From: Lentzea terrae
GTDB taxonomy: Bacteria; Actinomycetota; Actinomycetes; Mycobacteriales; Pseudonocardiaceae
Length of the DNA stretch: 64,000 nt
Direction of reading: 5' to 3'
Assembly: GCF_003265345.1 (NCBI RefSeq)
Contig: NZ_QFWW01000004.1
Coordinates: forward strand, 318,774 to 382,773
The position numbers were made by a program, and so were the translations under genes. Shown here in pieces: positions 41,961-51,830 of this stretch; position 1 is the stretch's first letter; each line of letters starts with the position of its first letter. The notes under the pieces were generated by a model that was not told the origin of the DNA, made no database searches, and was given only the letters and a program-made list of their open reading frames with translations.

Positions 41961-42756
41961 ACTTGCCGGCGTGCTCGGCCGCCCACTGCGCGAACGTCCT
42001 GGCGGGCCTGCCGGTCACCTGCTCGACCGTGGGCAGCACCGTGCCGCCCTCTTCCGGAGGGTTGGTGCCGAGCATGATGGCGAACTCGACGTACTCCTGG
42101 TCCCAGCCCTGCGCGGCGAGCCGCGCACGTTCCTGCTCCTCGGTCAGGAACTCGATTTCGACCGCGTTCCCGGAGGCCTTCGCGAGCAGCCCGATCCGTT
42201 CCTCGGTCGTCAACGCCTCGGGCCCGCTCACCAGACAGGTCTTGCCGCCGTGGCCGTCCTGGGTGAGTGCGGCGACCGCGACGGCGGCGATGTCGGCCTC
42301 GTGCACGACAGCGCTCGGCTGGTTGCCGAACACCTGGACCGCACCACCGCGAAACGCCTCGGCCCACTCCAGCGCGTTGGCCATGAACTCCATCGGCCGC
42401 ACCCAGGTCCACGGCAGATCGCTCGCGTCGAGCGCGTCCTCGACCCCGGTGCGGTCGAAGCCGGAGAGCACGCTGACCCTGCGCACCCCTGCCTGCCGCG
42501 CCAGTTCGACGAGCTGCGGTCCCGTTTCCAGCGCTGCGTCACCGCCGAAGGTGATCAGGTGCAGTCCGGTGACGCCCTCCAGCGCCGGAGCAACGCTCTC
42601 CGGATCGGTGAGGTCGCCCTTGGCCACCTCGACCCCGGGGAAGAAGTCCGCGTTCAGTGGATTTCTGGTCAGCGCCCGCACGCGGTGGCCTGCCTCGGCG
42701 AGCTGCCGCACGATCTCGCGACCGACGGTCCCGGTGGCTCCGGCGACGAGGTACAT
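41944..42756 (-). CDS. NAD(P)-binding NmrA-like / atypical SDR protein
   Basis: A 270-aa protein with the Rossmann loop YLVAGATGTVGREIVRQLAE at the N-terminus (shown as VAGATGTVGREIVRQL), RALTRNPLNADFF for NADP, and no YxxxK catalytic pair, as in NmrA-like redox sensors and quinone-oxidoreductase-like proteins. C-terminal residues (TFAQWAAEHAGKF) are typical of the family. It is divergent from a MarR gene with a palindrome between them, so it is probably the regulated partner. Enzymatic activity is uncertain. Confidence 0.84.
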   Translation of the reverse strand: MYLVAGATGTVGREIVRQLAEAGHRVRALTRNPLNADFFPGVEVAKGDLTDPESVAPALEGVTGLHLITFGGDAALETGPQLVELARQAGVRRVSVLSGFDRTGVEDALDASDLPWTWVRPMEFMANALEWAEAFRGGAVQVFGNQPSAVVHEADIAAVAVAALTQDGHGGKTCLVSGPEALTTEERIGLLAKASGNAVEIEFLTEEQERARLAAQGWDQEYVEFAIMLGTNPPEEGGTVLPTVEQVTGRPARTFAQWAAEHAGKFSAAS

Positions 42757-42798
42757 CGGTTTTCCTCCTTTGTGAGTGGGAAATTCACCAGGGAGGCG

Positions 42799-42813
42799 CT
42801 AGATCAGTTCTAG
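42799..42813. promoter_or_regulatory. Dyad CTAGA-TCAGT-TCTAG between NmrA-like and MarR genes
   Basis: Perfect 5-bp arms with a 5-nt centre; a second dyad AGTTCT-11 nt-AGAACT overlaps it. It lies 43 bp from the NmrA-like start and 103 bp from the MarR start. Likely a MarR operator controlling one or both genes. Confidence 0.45.
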
Positions 42814-42915
42814 CTCTTCGCCAGAACTGCACGGGCAGGAGCCGCTACCTTGGGTACACACGTGCTGGGGGATGATTGAGCATTGCCTGAATTCCGCCGA
42901 GGAGGACGACTAGCC

Positions 42916-43359
42916 GTGACGGCCCCCATTGACGCCGAGGTCGAGGACGCGACCGCGCGCCTGTACCTGGCGATCGGCCGGCTGGCCCGGTTGCTGCGAC
43001 GCACCGGTTCCCCCGGACTCGGCCCCGGCGCGGTCTCCGCGCTGGCCACCCTCGCGCGCTGCGGCCCCATGCGCCTCGGCGACCTGGCGAACAAGGAAGG
43101 CGTGGCGCCTCCCACGTTGTCCCGCATCGTCGCGGCCCTGGTCGAAGCCGGGTACGTGAAGCGCGAGCCCGACCCGCAGGACGGCCGCGCCTGGCTCGCC
43201 ACCCCCACGCCGGAGGGCGAGACGATGGTGTCCGGGGTGCGGTCCGCGCGGGTGCGCGAGCTGCAGCGCCGGATCGAGCAGCTGTCGCCCGAGCACGTGG
43301 CGGCGCTGGTGAACGCGTTGGACGCGCTGGAGACGCTCGTCGGAGAAGAGTCGAAGTAG
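42916..43359 (+). CDS. MarR-family transcriptional regulator
   Basis: A 147-aa winged-helix protein from GTG 42916, 10 nt after GGAGG. It has the core GDLANKEGVAPPTLSRIVAAL for the recognition helix (partly shown: LANKEGVAPPTLSRIVAAL) and the wing KREPDPQDGRAWLATPT. MarR dimers bind short palindromes and release them on binding phenolic or oxidant ligands. The divergent NmrA-like gene is the probable target. The next small gene starts in its stop codon. Confidence 0.87.
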   Translation: MTAPIDAEVEDATARLYLAIGRLARLLRRTGSPGLGPGAVSALATLARCGPMRLGDLANKEGVAPPTLSRIVAALVEAGYVKREPDPQDGRAWLATPTPEGETMVSGVRSARVRELQRRIEQLSPEHVAALVNALDALETLVGEESK

Positions 43360-43517
43360 TGCTCGAGCCCGCGGAGCTGGAGCAGTTCGTGACACTGGTT
43401 CGGGCGTGCCTCCCGGTGTGGGACGACCGCCGGGCGAGCGACGAAGCGTTCCACGAGTCGCTCGTCCGCGGTCTCGACGCCCTCGCCGAGCAGGGCGAAG
43501 GAGAGATCAACCCCTAG
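43359..43517 (+). CDS. Small acidic protein of 52 aa after marR
   Basis: The frame from GTG 43359, which shares one base with the MarR stop, codes for a 52-aa acidic helical protein (LEPAELEQFVTLVRACLPVW ... LAEQGEGEINP). Nearly every codon ends in G or C, which argues for a real gene. The product has no membrane segment or known motif. Tight coupling to the MarR gene suggests a partner or modulator of it. Its stop overlaps the convergent SRPBCC gene by 4 bp. Confidence 0.6.
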   Translation: MLEPAELEQFVTLVRACLPVWDDRRASDEAFHESLVRGLDALAEQGEGEINP

Positions 43518-43930
43518 GCGGCGAAGACCTGCCGCAGCGCCTGGTTGAAGGCGTCGAACTCCGCGACCAGCACGTCGCGGGTCTGCGCCAGCACGCCGGC
43601 GGCCATCGTGCCGCTGAACTCCTCGACGTTCACCAGGCGCGTGCCGCTGTCCGTTGCCGTGAGCTCCCAGCGGTGGCGACCGAAGAACGTCTCGGGGTCG
43701 CCGCCCTGGGACGCCAGCACGTGCGGCTCCATCGAGGTGATCTCACCCTCGAAGTCCCGCTCGAACGGCGTGCCCTTGGCCGCCTTCACCTTCGTCTTGG
43801 CCCCGTCCACCTGCGTGTATTCCATGACGGGGTTCCAGTCGGCATAGCCGCCGAAGTCCACCAGCACCCGCCACACGGCGTCGATCGGCGCGGGGATGAC
43901 CAGCTCTGTCCTGACCTCATTTTCCTGCAT
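43514..43930 (-). CDS. SRPBCC-domain protein (START/polyketide cyclase-like)
   Basis: A 138-aa helix-grip-fold protein: VIPAPIDAVWRVLVDFGGYA starts the fold (residues 11-30), then WNPVMEYTQ and the long C-terminal helix DVLVAEFDAFNQALRQVF. Such proteins bind hydrophobic ligands; relatives include CoxG-like and polyketide cyclase-like proteins. It is divergent from a TetR gene 58 bp away, which probably controls it. The ligand cannot be told from sequence. Confidence 0.85.
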   Translation of the reverse strand: MQENEVRTELVIPAPIDAVWRVLVDFGGYADWNPVMEYTQVDGAKTKVKAAKGTPFERDFEGEITSMEPHVLASQGGDPETFFGRHRWELTATDSGTRLVNVEEFSGTMAAGVLAQTRDVLVAEFDAFNQALRQVFAA

Positions 43931-44476
43931 GGTTGTTCAGCATAATGACGCCAGCTAGTCTTTTTCCATCGTTGGGATCAAGGGGCAGGTGCAGCAGCGC
44001 GGCGTCGAGCGACGTCGCGAGATCGTCGACGCCGCGATCGAACTGTTCGGCGTCAACGGGTACGCGGGCACCGGGGTCGCGGCCATCGCCAAGAAGGCGG
44101 GCGTCACGCCGTCCGCGGTGATCCACCACTTCGGGTCCAAGGAGAACCTGCTCAAGGCGGTCCTGGACGAGTTCGACGCACGGGCGGCGGCGCGGGTGTC
44201 GTCGAAGGACCTCGTGACGGCGTTGCTCGAAGACGCCGAATACACGATGGCGCACAAGGGATTGGCGACGCTGCACACGGTGTTGCAGGCCGAGCACCTC
44301 GCGCGGGACGACGAGATCACGCGGCGGTTCCGGGAACGCAATCGGCTCCTGCGCCGGCACTTCGCCGAAGTGCTCGGTGACGCAGGAGCCGTGGAGCTGA
44401 TCGCGTTTCTCGAAGGCGCGTTGACGGTCTGGCTGCTCGATCCCGAGACCACCGACCTGACGGCGATGTACGCCCG

Positions 44477-47054
<2,578 letters not shown>

Positions 47055-47135
47055 GTGTTGAGTTGTCGAGACCCGACCATAGTCAGCGCGCGCCGTAGCT
47101 GCCAAGGCCGTCGTTTGCCCCTAATCTTCTCTACC

Positions 47136-47993
47136 GTGGCGGATCATCAGCCGTTCCCGCCCGGCGCGCGTCGCGGTCAACGTCCCGCCGTGGTCTCTGC
47201 ATGCCCTTCCTGCGGTGAACTCGCAGGTCGCGGCTACCCCGACTGCGGTTTCTGCGCCGAGCTGCTCGACCAGTTCTGGCTCGCGGACTGGGAGGCGCTG
47301 CGCACGTCGTCCCAGCTGGCGGACCGGGAGCTGGCCGAGCTGGTGACATCCGCCGACGTCGGCGAGTACCCGTGGACGTGCGTCGACTGGGCGATGACGC
47401 TGCTCGCGTGTTCGAGGTGCGGTGCCGAGCTCGGCACCGGGCCGGTCGAGTGCGTGCGGTGCGCCGTCACGGAGGAGCGCCGGTGGAACTGGGACCACTC
47501 GGCGCACCCGTACACGATGAGCGCGAACGAGCACCTGTTACGGGTCGCCCGCGCGGCCATGCGCGCACCCCACCGGCGCCGGCCGGCGGTGGTGCAGGCC
47601 TGGCAGCTGGTGCTGCCGTTCCTCATCGCCGGTGAGGTGATCGAGTTCGGCCGCCTCGACCGAATTCGCGCGCACGTGCTGGCCGGTGGCTACGCCTCCA
47701 TGGCGGCGTGCCACACCTTCGCCGAGCTGGCCGGGTTGCCCGAGCTGTTCTGGCGCCGGGGCAACCCGATCTCAACGCGGGTCGAGTACCAGCCGGACTC
47801 CGAGCGCCAGCAGCACGCCGCCCGACAGCTTCTCGAGCGCCGGACGGACCCGCGGGCGGCTCAGCCAGCCGCGGATCGTGTGCAGGATCGACACGATGAT
47901 CAGGTACCAGAAGGTGTCGATGACGACCCAGCCGATGGCGAGGAAGAGCAGAACCCCCTGGCCGGCCTCCCCGGCAGGCACGAACTGCGGTAG
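47136..47993 (+). CDS. Zinc-ribbon-like protein with an antisense-overlapping tail
   Basis: A protein of up to 285 aa from GTG 47136. Cysteine motifs suggest two zinc ribbons: CPSCGE with PDCGFC near residues 23-40, and CSRCGAEL with VECVRCA near 85-105. Residues 120-215 are helical and end in ELFWRRGNPISTRVEYQPDS. The last 74 codons run antisense through the coding end of the LysE gene and look like low-complexity shadow sequence, so the gene probably lost its original stop or extends by chance. No family was recognised. Confidence 0.6.
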   Translation: MADHQPFPPGARRGQRPAVVSACPSCGELAGRGYPDCGFCAELLDQFWLADWEALRTSSQLADRELAELVTSADVGEYPWTCVDWAMTLLACSRCGAELGTGPVECVRCAVTEERRWNWDHSAHPYTMSANEHLLRVARAAMRAPHRRRPAVVQAWQLVLPFLIAGEVIEFGRLDRIRAHVLAGGYASMAACHTFAELAGLPELFWRRGNPISTRVEYQPDSERQQHAARQLLERRTDPRAAQPAADRVQDRHDDQVPEGVDDDPADGEEEQNPLAGLPGRHELR

Positions 47994-48374
47994 GAACGAG
48001 ATCGCGAACACGCCGAGCTTCGGGTTGGCCAGGTTCACGATCAGCCCGCTGCGGAAGGCGTGGCTGGCGGGCGGCGGCTCGTCGGTCGGCAGGCTCTTGC
48101 TGATCAGGGCCCTGACGCCCAGGTAGATCAGGAAGAGGGCGCCGCCGATCCGCAGCGCGTGGTAGGCGATCTCCGACGCCGTGAGCAGGACGGACAGGCC
48201 CAGAGCTGCGGCGATGGCCCAGCACGCGACGCCGACCTCCATGCCGAACACCGTCGCCAGCGCGGCTTTTCGCCCGTGCACCGACTGTCGCAGGACCATG
48301 GCCGTGCCAGGTCCGGGCGACAGTGCGATGAGGAACGAGGCCGCTACGAAGGCGACGATGTTTTCCAGTGGCAT
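47772..48374 (-). CDS. LysE/RhtB-family amino-acid exporter
   Basis: A 200-aa membrane protein with six hydrophobic segments. The LysE motif is SFLIALSPGPGTAMVLRQSV near residue 12, followed by IYLGVRAL and GLIVNLANPKLGVFAISFLPQF, all conserved in RhtB/LysE exporters. It should export amino acids or homoserine-like compounds. The 3' 222 bp overlap the convergent zinc-ribbon gene; the membrane-protein reading here is the better supported one. Confidence 0.88.
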   Translation of the reverse strand: MPLENIVAFVAASFLIALSPGPGTAMVLRQSVHGRKAALATVFGMEVGVACWAIAAALGLSVLLTASEIAYHALRIGGALFLIYLGVRALISKSLPTDEPPPASHAFRSGLIVNLANPKLGVFAISFLPQFVPAGEAGQGVLLFLAIGWVVIDTFWYLIIVSILHTIRGWLSRPRVRPALEKLSGGVLLALGVRLVLDPR

Positions 48375-48446
48375 GCCTCGATGGTCGCTGACTCTCGCAA
48401 GTTGTTTCTTGACCTGGAGTGCGCTCCAGGATGTTCGCTGACGCCC

Positions 48447-49382
48447 ATGACGGATCTGGGCAAGATGGGTTTCGGCACGTGGGCCATGGGTGGACCGTTC
48501 TCGGGCCCGGACGGTGCGCCGGTCGGCTGGGGGCCGGCCGACGACGCCGAGTCGATCAAGGCGTTGCAGCGGGCGGTCGAACTGGGCGTGACGCTGTTCG
48601 ACACGGCGGACGTCTACGGCTGCGGACACGCCGAAACGGTGGTTGGGCAAGCGTTTGCGTCAATGCGTGACGACGTGCTGATCGCGTCGAAGTGGGGTTG
48701 TGGGTTCGACGCCGTCTCTCGGCGGATGACCGGCAACGAAGGATCGGTTTCCTACCTGCGCCGTGCCGTCGAGGGGTCGTTGCGGCGCTTGGGCACTGAT
48801 CGGATCGACCTGTACCAGCTGCACATCGGCGACCTGCCGCTGGAGGAGGCCGCGCTGCTGCGGGACGAGTGCGAGGCGCTGGTCGCCGCGGGCAAGATCC
48901 GCGGGTACGGCTGGAGCACCGACGACGCCGAGCGGGCCCGGTTCTTCGCCGCCGGTGAGCACGGCATCGCAGCTCAGGCGGACATCAACGTGCTGTTCGA
49001 CAACCCGGAGATGTACGCGGGGGAGTACGCGGTGCTGTGCCGTCGTCCGCTGGCGATGGGGTTGCTGGCGCGGGAGACGTTCTCCTCGTTGCCGGCTGAC
49101 GACGTGCGCGTCACGAACCCGTCCTGGCTGCGGTTCTTCGTCGACGGGAAGCCGTCGCCGGAGTACTTCCAAGCGCGCGAGGCCGTTCGCGACGTGCTGA
49201 CGTCAGGCGGACGGACGCTGGTGCAGGGCGCGCTGGCGTGGTTCTGGGCGCGTTCTCCCCGGCTGATCCCGATTCCGGGCGTCCGGACGGTGGCTCAGGT
49301 CGAGGAGAACGCGGGCGCGCTGGCGTTCGGTGCCTTGACGGCTGACGAACTGGCGCAGGTGGAGTCGGTGCTCCGCCCCTAG
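48447..49382 (+). CDS. Aldo/keto reductase
   Basis: A 311-aa TIM-barrel oxidoreductase from ATG 48447. The tetrad is visible: Asp and Tyr in [13 protein letters not shown], Lys in VLIASKWG and His in [10 protein letters not shown]-terminal NADPH-binding residues appear in [20 protein letters not shown]. It belongs to the YajO/general AKR11-like group of sugar or aldehyde reductases; the substrate is unknown. It is divergent from the LysE exporter and converges on def with a 4-bp overlap. Confidence 0.87.
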   Translation: MTDLGKMGFGTWAMGGPFSGPDGAPVGWGPADDAESIKALQRAVELGVTLFDTADVYGCGHAETVVGQAFASMRDDVLIASKWGCGFDAVSRRMTGNEGSVSYLRRAVEGSLRRLGTDRIDLYQLHIGDLPLEEAALLRDECEALVAAGKIRGYGWSTDDAERARFFAAGEHGIAAQADINVLFDNPEMYAGEYAVLCRRPLAMGLLARETFSSLPADDVRVTNPSWLRFFVDGKPSPEYFQAREAVRDVLTSGGRTLVQGALAWFWARSPRLIPIPGVRTVAQVEENAGALAFGALTADELAQVESVLRP

Positions 49383-49960
49383 TCCTCGTCTTCGTCCACG
49401 AAGTTCTCGGGGTCGGCCGGGTCCCACGACAGGCCCGGCTGACCCCATTCGTTGTCGCGGAGCATCCGCTTGGATTCCTTCTTGTACCGGCCGATGAGCC
49501 GGTCGATGTACAGATAGCCGTTGAGGTGGTCGGTCTCGTGCTGCAGGCAGCGCGCGAAGAACCCGGTGCCCTCGACCTCGATCTGCTTCCCGTCGACGTC
49601 CTGCCCGGTCACCTTCGCCCATTGGGCGCGTCCGGTCGGGTACGCCTCACCGGGCACGGACAGGCAGCCCTCGAAGTCGTCGTCCGGATCCGGCATGGTC
49701 TCCGGGATCTCGGACGTCTCGAGCACGGGGTTGCAGATGACACCGCGGTGCTGAACGCCCTCGTCGTCCGGGCAGTCGTACACGAAAACCCGCAGGTCGA
49801 TCCCGATCTGGTTGGCCGCGAGCCCAACTCCGCGAGCAGCTGCCATCGTCTCGAACATGTCGTCGACGAGCGTCTTCAGCTCGGTGTCGAACTCGGTGAC
49901 CTCGCGCGTCGGGTGGTGGAGCACGGGGTCGCCAACGATGCAGATGCGGTGCACGGCCAT
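49379..49960 (-). CDS. def: Peptide deformylase
   Basis: A 193-aa metalloenzyme with all three PDF motifs: [10 protein letters not shown] near residue 45, EGCLS near 97 with the metal Cys, and QHETDHLNG near 139 with the HExxH zinc/iron site. It removes the formyl group from new proteins. The acidic C-terminal tail of about 35 residues ([15 protein letters not shown]) is longer than in E. coli but common in actinobacteria. It matches the position of Rv0429c in M. tuberculosis. Confidence 0.96.
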   Translation of the reverse strand: MAVHRICIVGDPVLHHPTREVTEFDTELKTLVDDMFETMAAARGVGLAANQIGIDLRVFVYDCPDDEGVQHRGVICNPVLETSEIPETMPDPDDDFEGCLSVPGEAYPTGRAQWAKVTGQDVDGKQIEVEGTGFFARCLQHETDHLNGYLYIDRLIGRYKKESKRMLRDNEWGQPGLSWDPADPENFVDEDED

Positions 49961-50068
49961 GGTCAGACCTTAAGCCGTCCAAAACTGTCGGTGTCGCGCG
50001 GTAGGTTGGAACGATCACGTGATTGAATTGCCCGCACCTGAGATGGTGTGGCGACCGTGGGGAGCCAG

Positions 50069-50347
50069 ATGGATCACGCCGAGACGCTCACTGCCGCTGA
50101 CGGGCTGACCAGCCGCGAACGCACGATGCTCGCGTTCGAGCGTCAGTGGTGGAAGTACTCGGGATCCAAGGAACAGGCCATCAGGGAACTGTTCGACATG
50201 TCGGCCACCCGCTACTACCAGCTGCTCAACGGCCTGATCGAGTCCGAAGCCGCACTGGCTGCCGACCCGATGCTGGTCAAGCGGCTGCGCGGCGTGCGGA
50301 CCGGCCGCCAGAGGGTTCGCGCACGCGCCAGGAGCACCGAGGACTGA
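50069..50347 (+). CDS. DUF3263 protein
   Basis: A 92-aa protein; ATG 50069 follows GGGGAG by 5 nt. The family core is RERTMLAFERQWWKYSGSKE, followed by IRELFDMSATRYYQLLNGLI and a basic tail. DUF3263 has a sigma-factor region 4-like helix arrangement and is conserved across actinobacteria beside def and a LytR_C gene (Rv0430 position). A DNA-binding role is plausible but unproven. Its stop overlaps the next ATG by one base (TGATG). Confidence 0.87.
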   Translation: MDHAETLTAADGLTSRERTMLAFERQWWKYSGSKEQAIRELFDMSATRYYQLLNGLIESEAALAADPMLVKRLRGVRTGRQRVRARARSTED

Positions 50348-50943
50348 TGACCTCCCCCGAGTCCGCCAGCCCGTCCCGTCCGGCCAAGGCCGCCGGCTTC
50401 GCCCTGCTGGGTGTCGCCGCGGTGGCCCTGATCATCGGCGTCGTCAGCCTCTTCGGTGGTGGATCTGACGCGCCGCCTGTTGCCGAGGGGAGCTCTACTA
50501 CTCCGCCTCCGGCGCAGACCACGTCCGAGTCGCCGACTTCGGCTTCGTCGGCCCCTCCTGCTGCGACTACGACTACCACTGCTCCGCCTGCGGCGTCGTC
50601 TTCTGCTGTGGTGCCGCCTCCGCCTGTTACGCAGCCCGGTACTGCGAAGGTGCCGGTTCGGGTTTACAACAACTCGACCATCAGCGGGTTGGCGGTCAAG
50701 GCTGCTGACGAGGTTCGGGCCAACGGGTGGACTGTCGAGGGGACTGGGAACTACTCGCAGGGGACTATTCCCACCACCACTGTGTATTTCCGGCCTGGGA
50801 CTGAGGAAGAGGCTTCGGCCAAGGAGCTGGCTGGGGTTTTGCGGGCTCGGGTTGAGCCTCGGTTCGACGGGATCCAGTCTTCTGCGCCTGGGTTGATTTT
50901 GATTGTCACCAACGACTTTCAGGGTGCTTCCAAGAACAAGTAG
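50347..50943 (+). CDS. LytR C-terminal domain protein, single-pass membrane
   Basis: A 198-aa protein with one membrane segment (AGFALLGVAAVALIIGVVSL, residues 16-35), a Ser/Thr/Pro/Ala-rich linker of about 60 residues and a LytR_C domain (VPVRVYNNSTISGLAVKAAD ... TVYFRPGTEEEASAKELA). It matches the Rv0431 position. It lacks the LytR-CpsA-Psr catalytic domain, so it probably binds cell-wall polymer rather than transferring it. From about codon 40 it uses many T-ending codons, unlike its neighbours. Confidence 0.83.
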   Translation: MTSPESASPSRPAKAAGFALLGVAAVALIIGVVSLFGGGSDAPPVAEGSSTTPPPAQTTSESPTSASSAPPAATTTTTAPPAASSSAVVPPPPVTQPGTAKVPVRVYNNSTISGLAVKAADEVRANGWTVEGTGNYSQGTIPTTTVYFRPGTEEEASAKELAGVLRARVEPRFDGIQSSAPGLILIVTNDFQGASKNK

Positions 50944-50947
50944 CGTG

Positions 50948-51394
50948 CTATTCGTTGTCACCGCGCAGCGAATGGACCATGCTCTGCAGGATCCGGAACG
51001 CGGCTGACTGGTCGGTCTCGGTCAGGCTGGCCAGCATTCTGGCCTCGACGGACCGGACGGCTGCGCTCGCCTTCTCCAGGCTTCGCCTGCCGCGAGCCGT
51101 GAGCCGCGTCGGAAGCACCTTCCCGACGGCCGCCTCCGCCGGCCTCGTCACGTAGCCGTCTCGTTCCAGGGCCTGGAGCAGCACGTTCATCGTCTGCCGT
51201 GTCACGAACGCCCCCCGCGCGAGCTCGGAGTTCGACAAGCCCGGTCGTTGCGCCAGCAGTTCGAGGCAGGCGTAGTGCGTCACGCTCATCCCGAGCGGTC
51301 GCAGCACTTCCTCCATGGCCGCGCGGAGGGCACTGGACGCTTCCTTGAGCAGATAGCCCAGTGACGTCTCCAGGTCGACCCCTTCTTGACTCAT
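50948..51394 (-). CDS. MarR-family regulator of the VOC gene
   Basis: A 148-aa winged-helix protein from ATG 51394. The recognition region is SNSELARGAFVTRQTMNVLL and the wing VLPTRLTARGRRSL. It is divergent from a VOC/glyoxalase gene, and two perfect palindromes with the same TGTCAG half-site lie in the 65-bp gap, one overlapping its own start. Autorepression with control of the VOC gene is very likely. The ligand is unknown. Confidence 0.9.
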   Translation of the reverse strand: MSQEGVDLETSLGYLLKEASSALRAAMEEVLRPLGMSVTHYACLELLAQRPGLSNSELARGAFVTRQTMNVLLQALERDGYVTRPAEAAVGKVLPTRLTARGRRSLEKASAAVRSVEARMLASLTETDQSAAFRILQSMVHSLRGDNE

Positions 51395-51409
51395 GTCAGT
51401 ATCCTGACA
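51394..51409. promoter_or_regulatory. MarR operator 1 (TGTCAG-TATC-CTGACA)
   Basis: A perfect 6-bp palindrome with 4-nt centre, sharing its first base with the marR start codon on the minus strand. It has the same half-site as operator 2, which lies 11 bp away. Confidence 0.75.
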
Positions 51410-51420
51410 TAGGTTCGTGC

Positions 51421-51438
51421 GTGTCAGAAAACTGACAC
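51421..51438. promoter_or_regulatory. MarR operator 2 (GTGTCAG-AAAA-CTGACAC)
   Basis: A perfect 7-bp palindrome with 4-nt centre, 20 bp before the VOC gene ATG. The paired operators are spaced 27 bp centre to centre, close to 2.5 helical turns. Confidence 0.8.
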
Positions 51439-51458
51439 GATGAGAAGGAGTGTCGTCC

Positions 51459-51827
51459 ATGCCCGCCACCGGCCCCGACTTCATCTCGCTGCAAGTGCGC
51501 GACCTCGACACTTCGCAGGCGTTCTACGAGCAGTACCTGGGCCTCGTCCGCTCGTCGGCCGGACCTCCGCACGCCGTCGTGTTCGAGACGAAGCCGATCG
51601 CGTTCGCACTCCGCGACGTCATTCCCGGCACCGACCTCGCATCCGTCGCTCAGCCCGGCATCGGTGCCGCGATCTGGCTCCACGCCACCGACGTCCAGGC
51701 CATCCACGACGCGCTCGTCGCCGGCGATCACACGATCGTCTCCGCGCCGATCGACGGCCCTTTCGGCCGGACCTTCACCTTCGCCGACCCCGACGGCTAC
51801 CAGGTCACGCTGCACGACCGCGCTTGA
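51459..51827 (+). CDS. VOC (glyoxalase/bleomycin-resistance-like) protein
   Basis: A 122-aa protein with a double beta-alpha-beta-beta-beta fold. It opens DFISLQVRDLDTSQAFYEQY and ends GRTFTFADPDGYQVTLHD, the usual metal-site strand of the family. ATG 51459 follows AAGGAG by 8 nt. Members are dioxygenases, isomerases or drug-binding proteins; which applies is not clear. It is under the MarR operators, so it is probably induced by the compound MarR senses. Confidence 0.86.
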   Translation: MPATGPDFISLQVRDLDTSQAFYEQYLGLVRSSAGPPHAVVFETKPIAFALRDVIPGTDLASVAQPGIGAAIWLHATDVQAIHDALVAGDHTIVSAPIDGPFGRTFTFADPDGYQVTLHDRA

Positions 51828-51830
51828 TCA

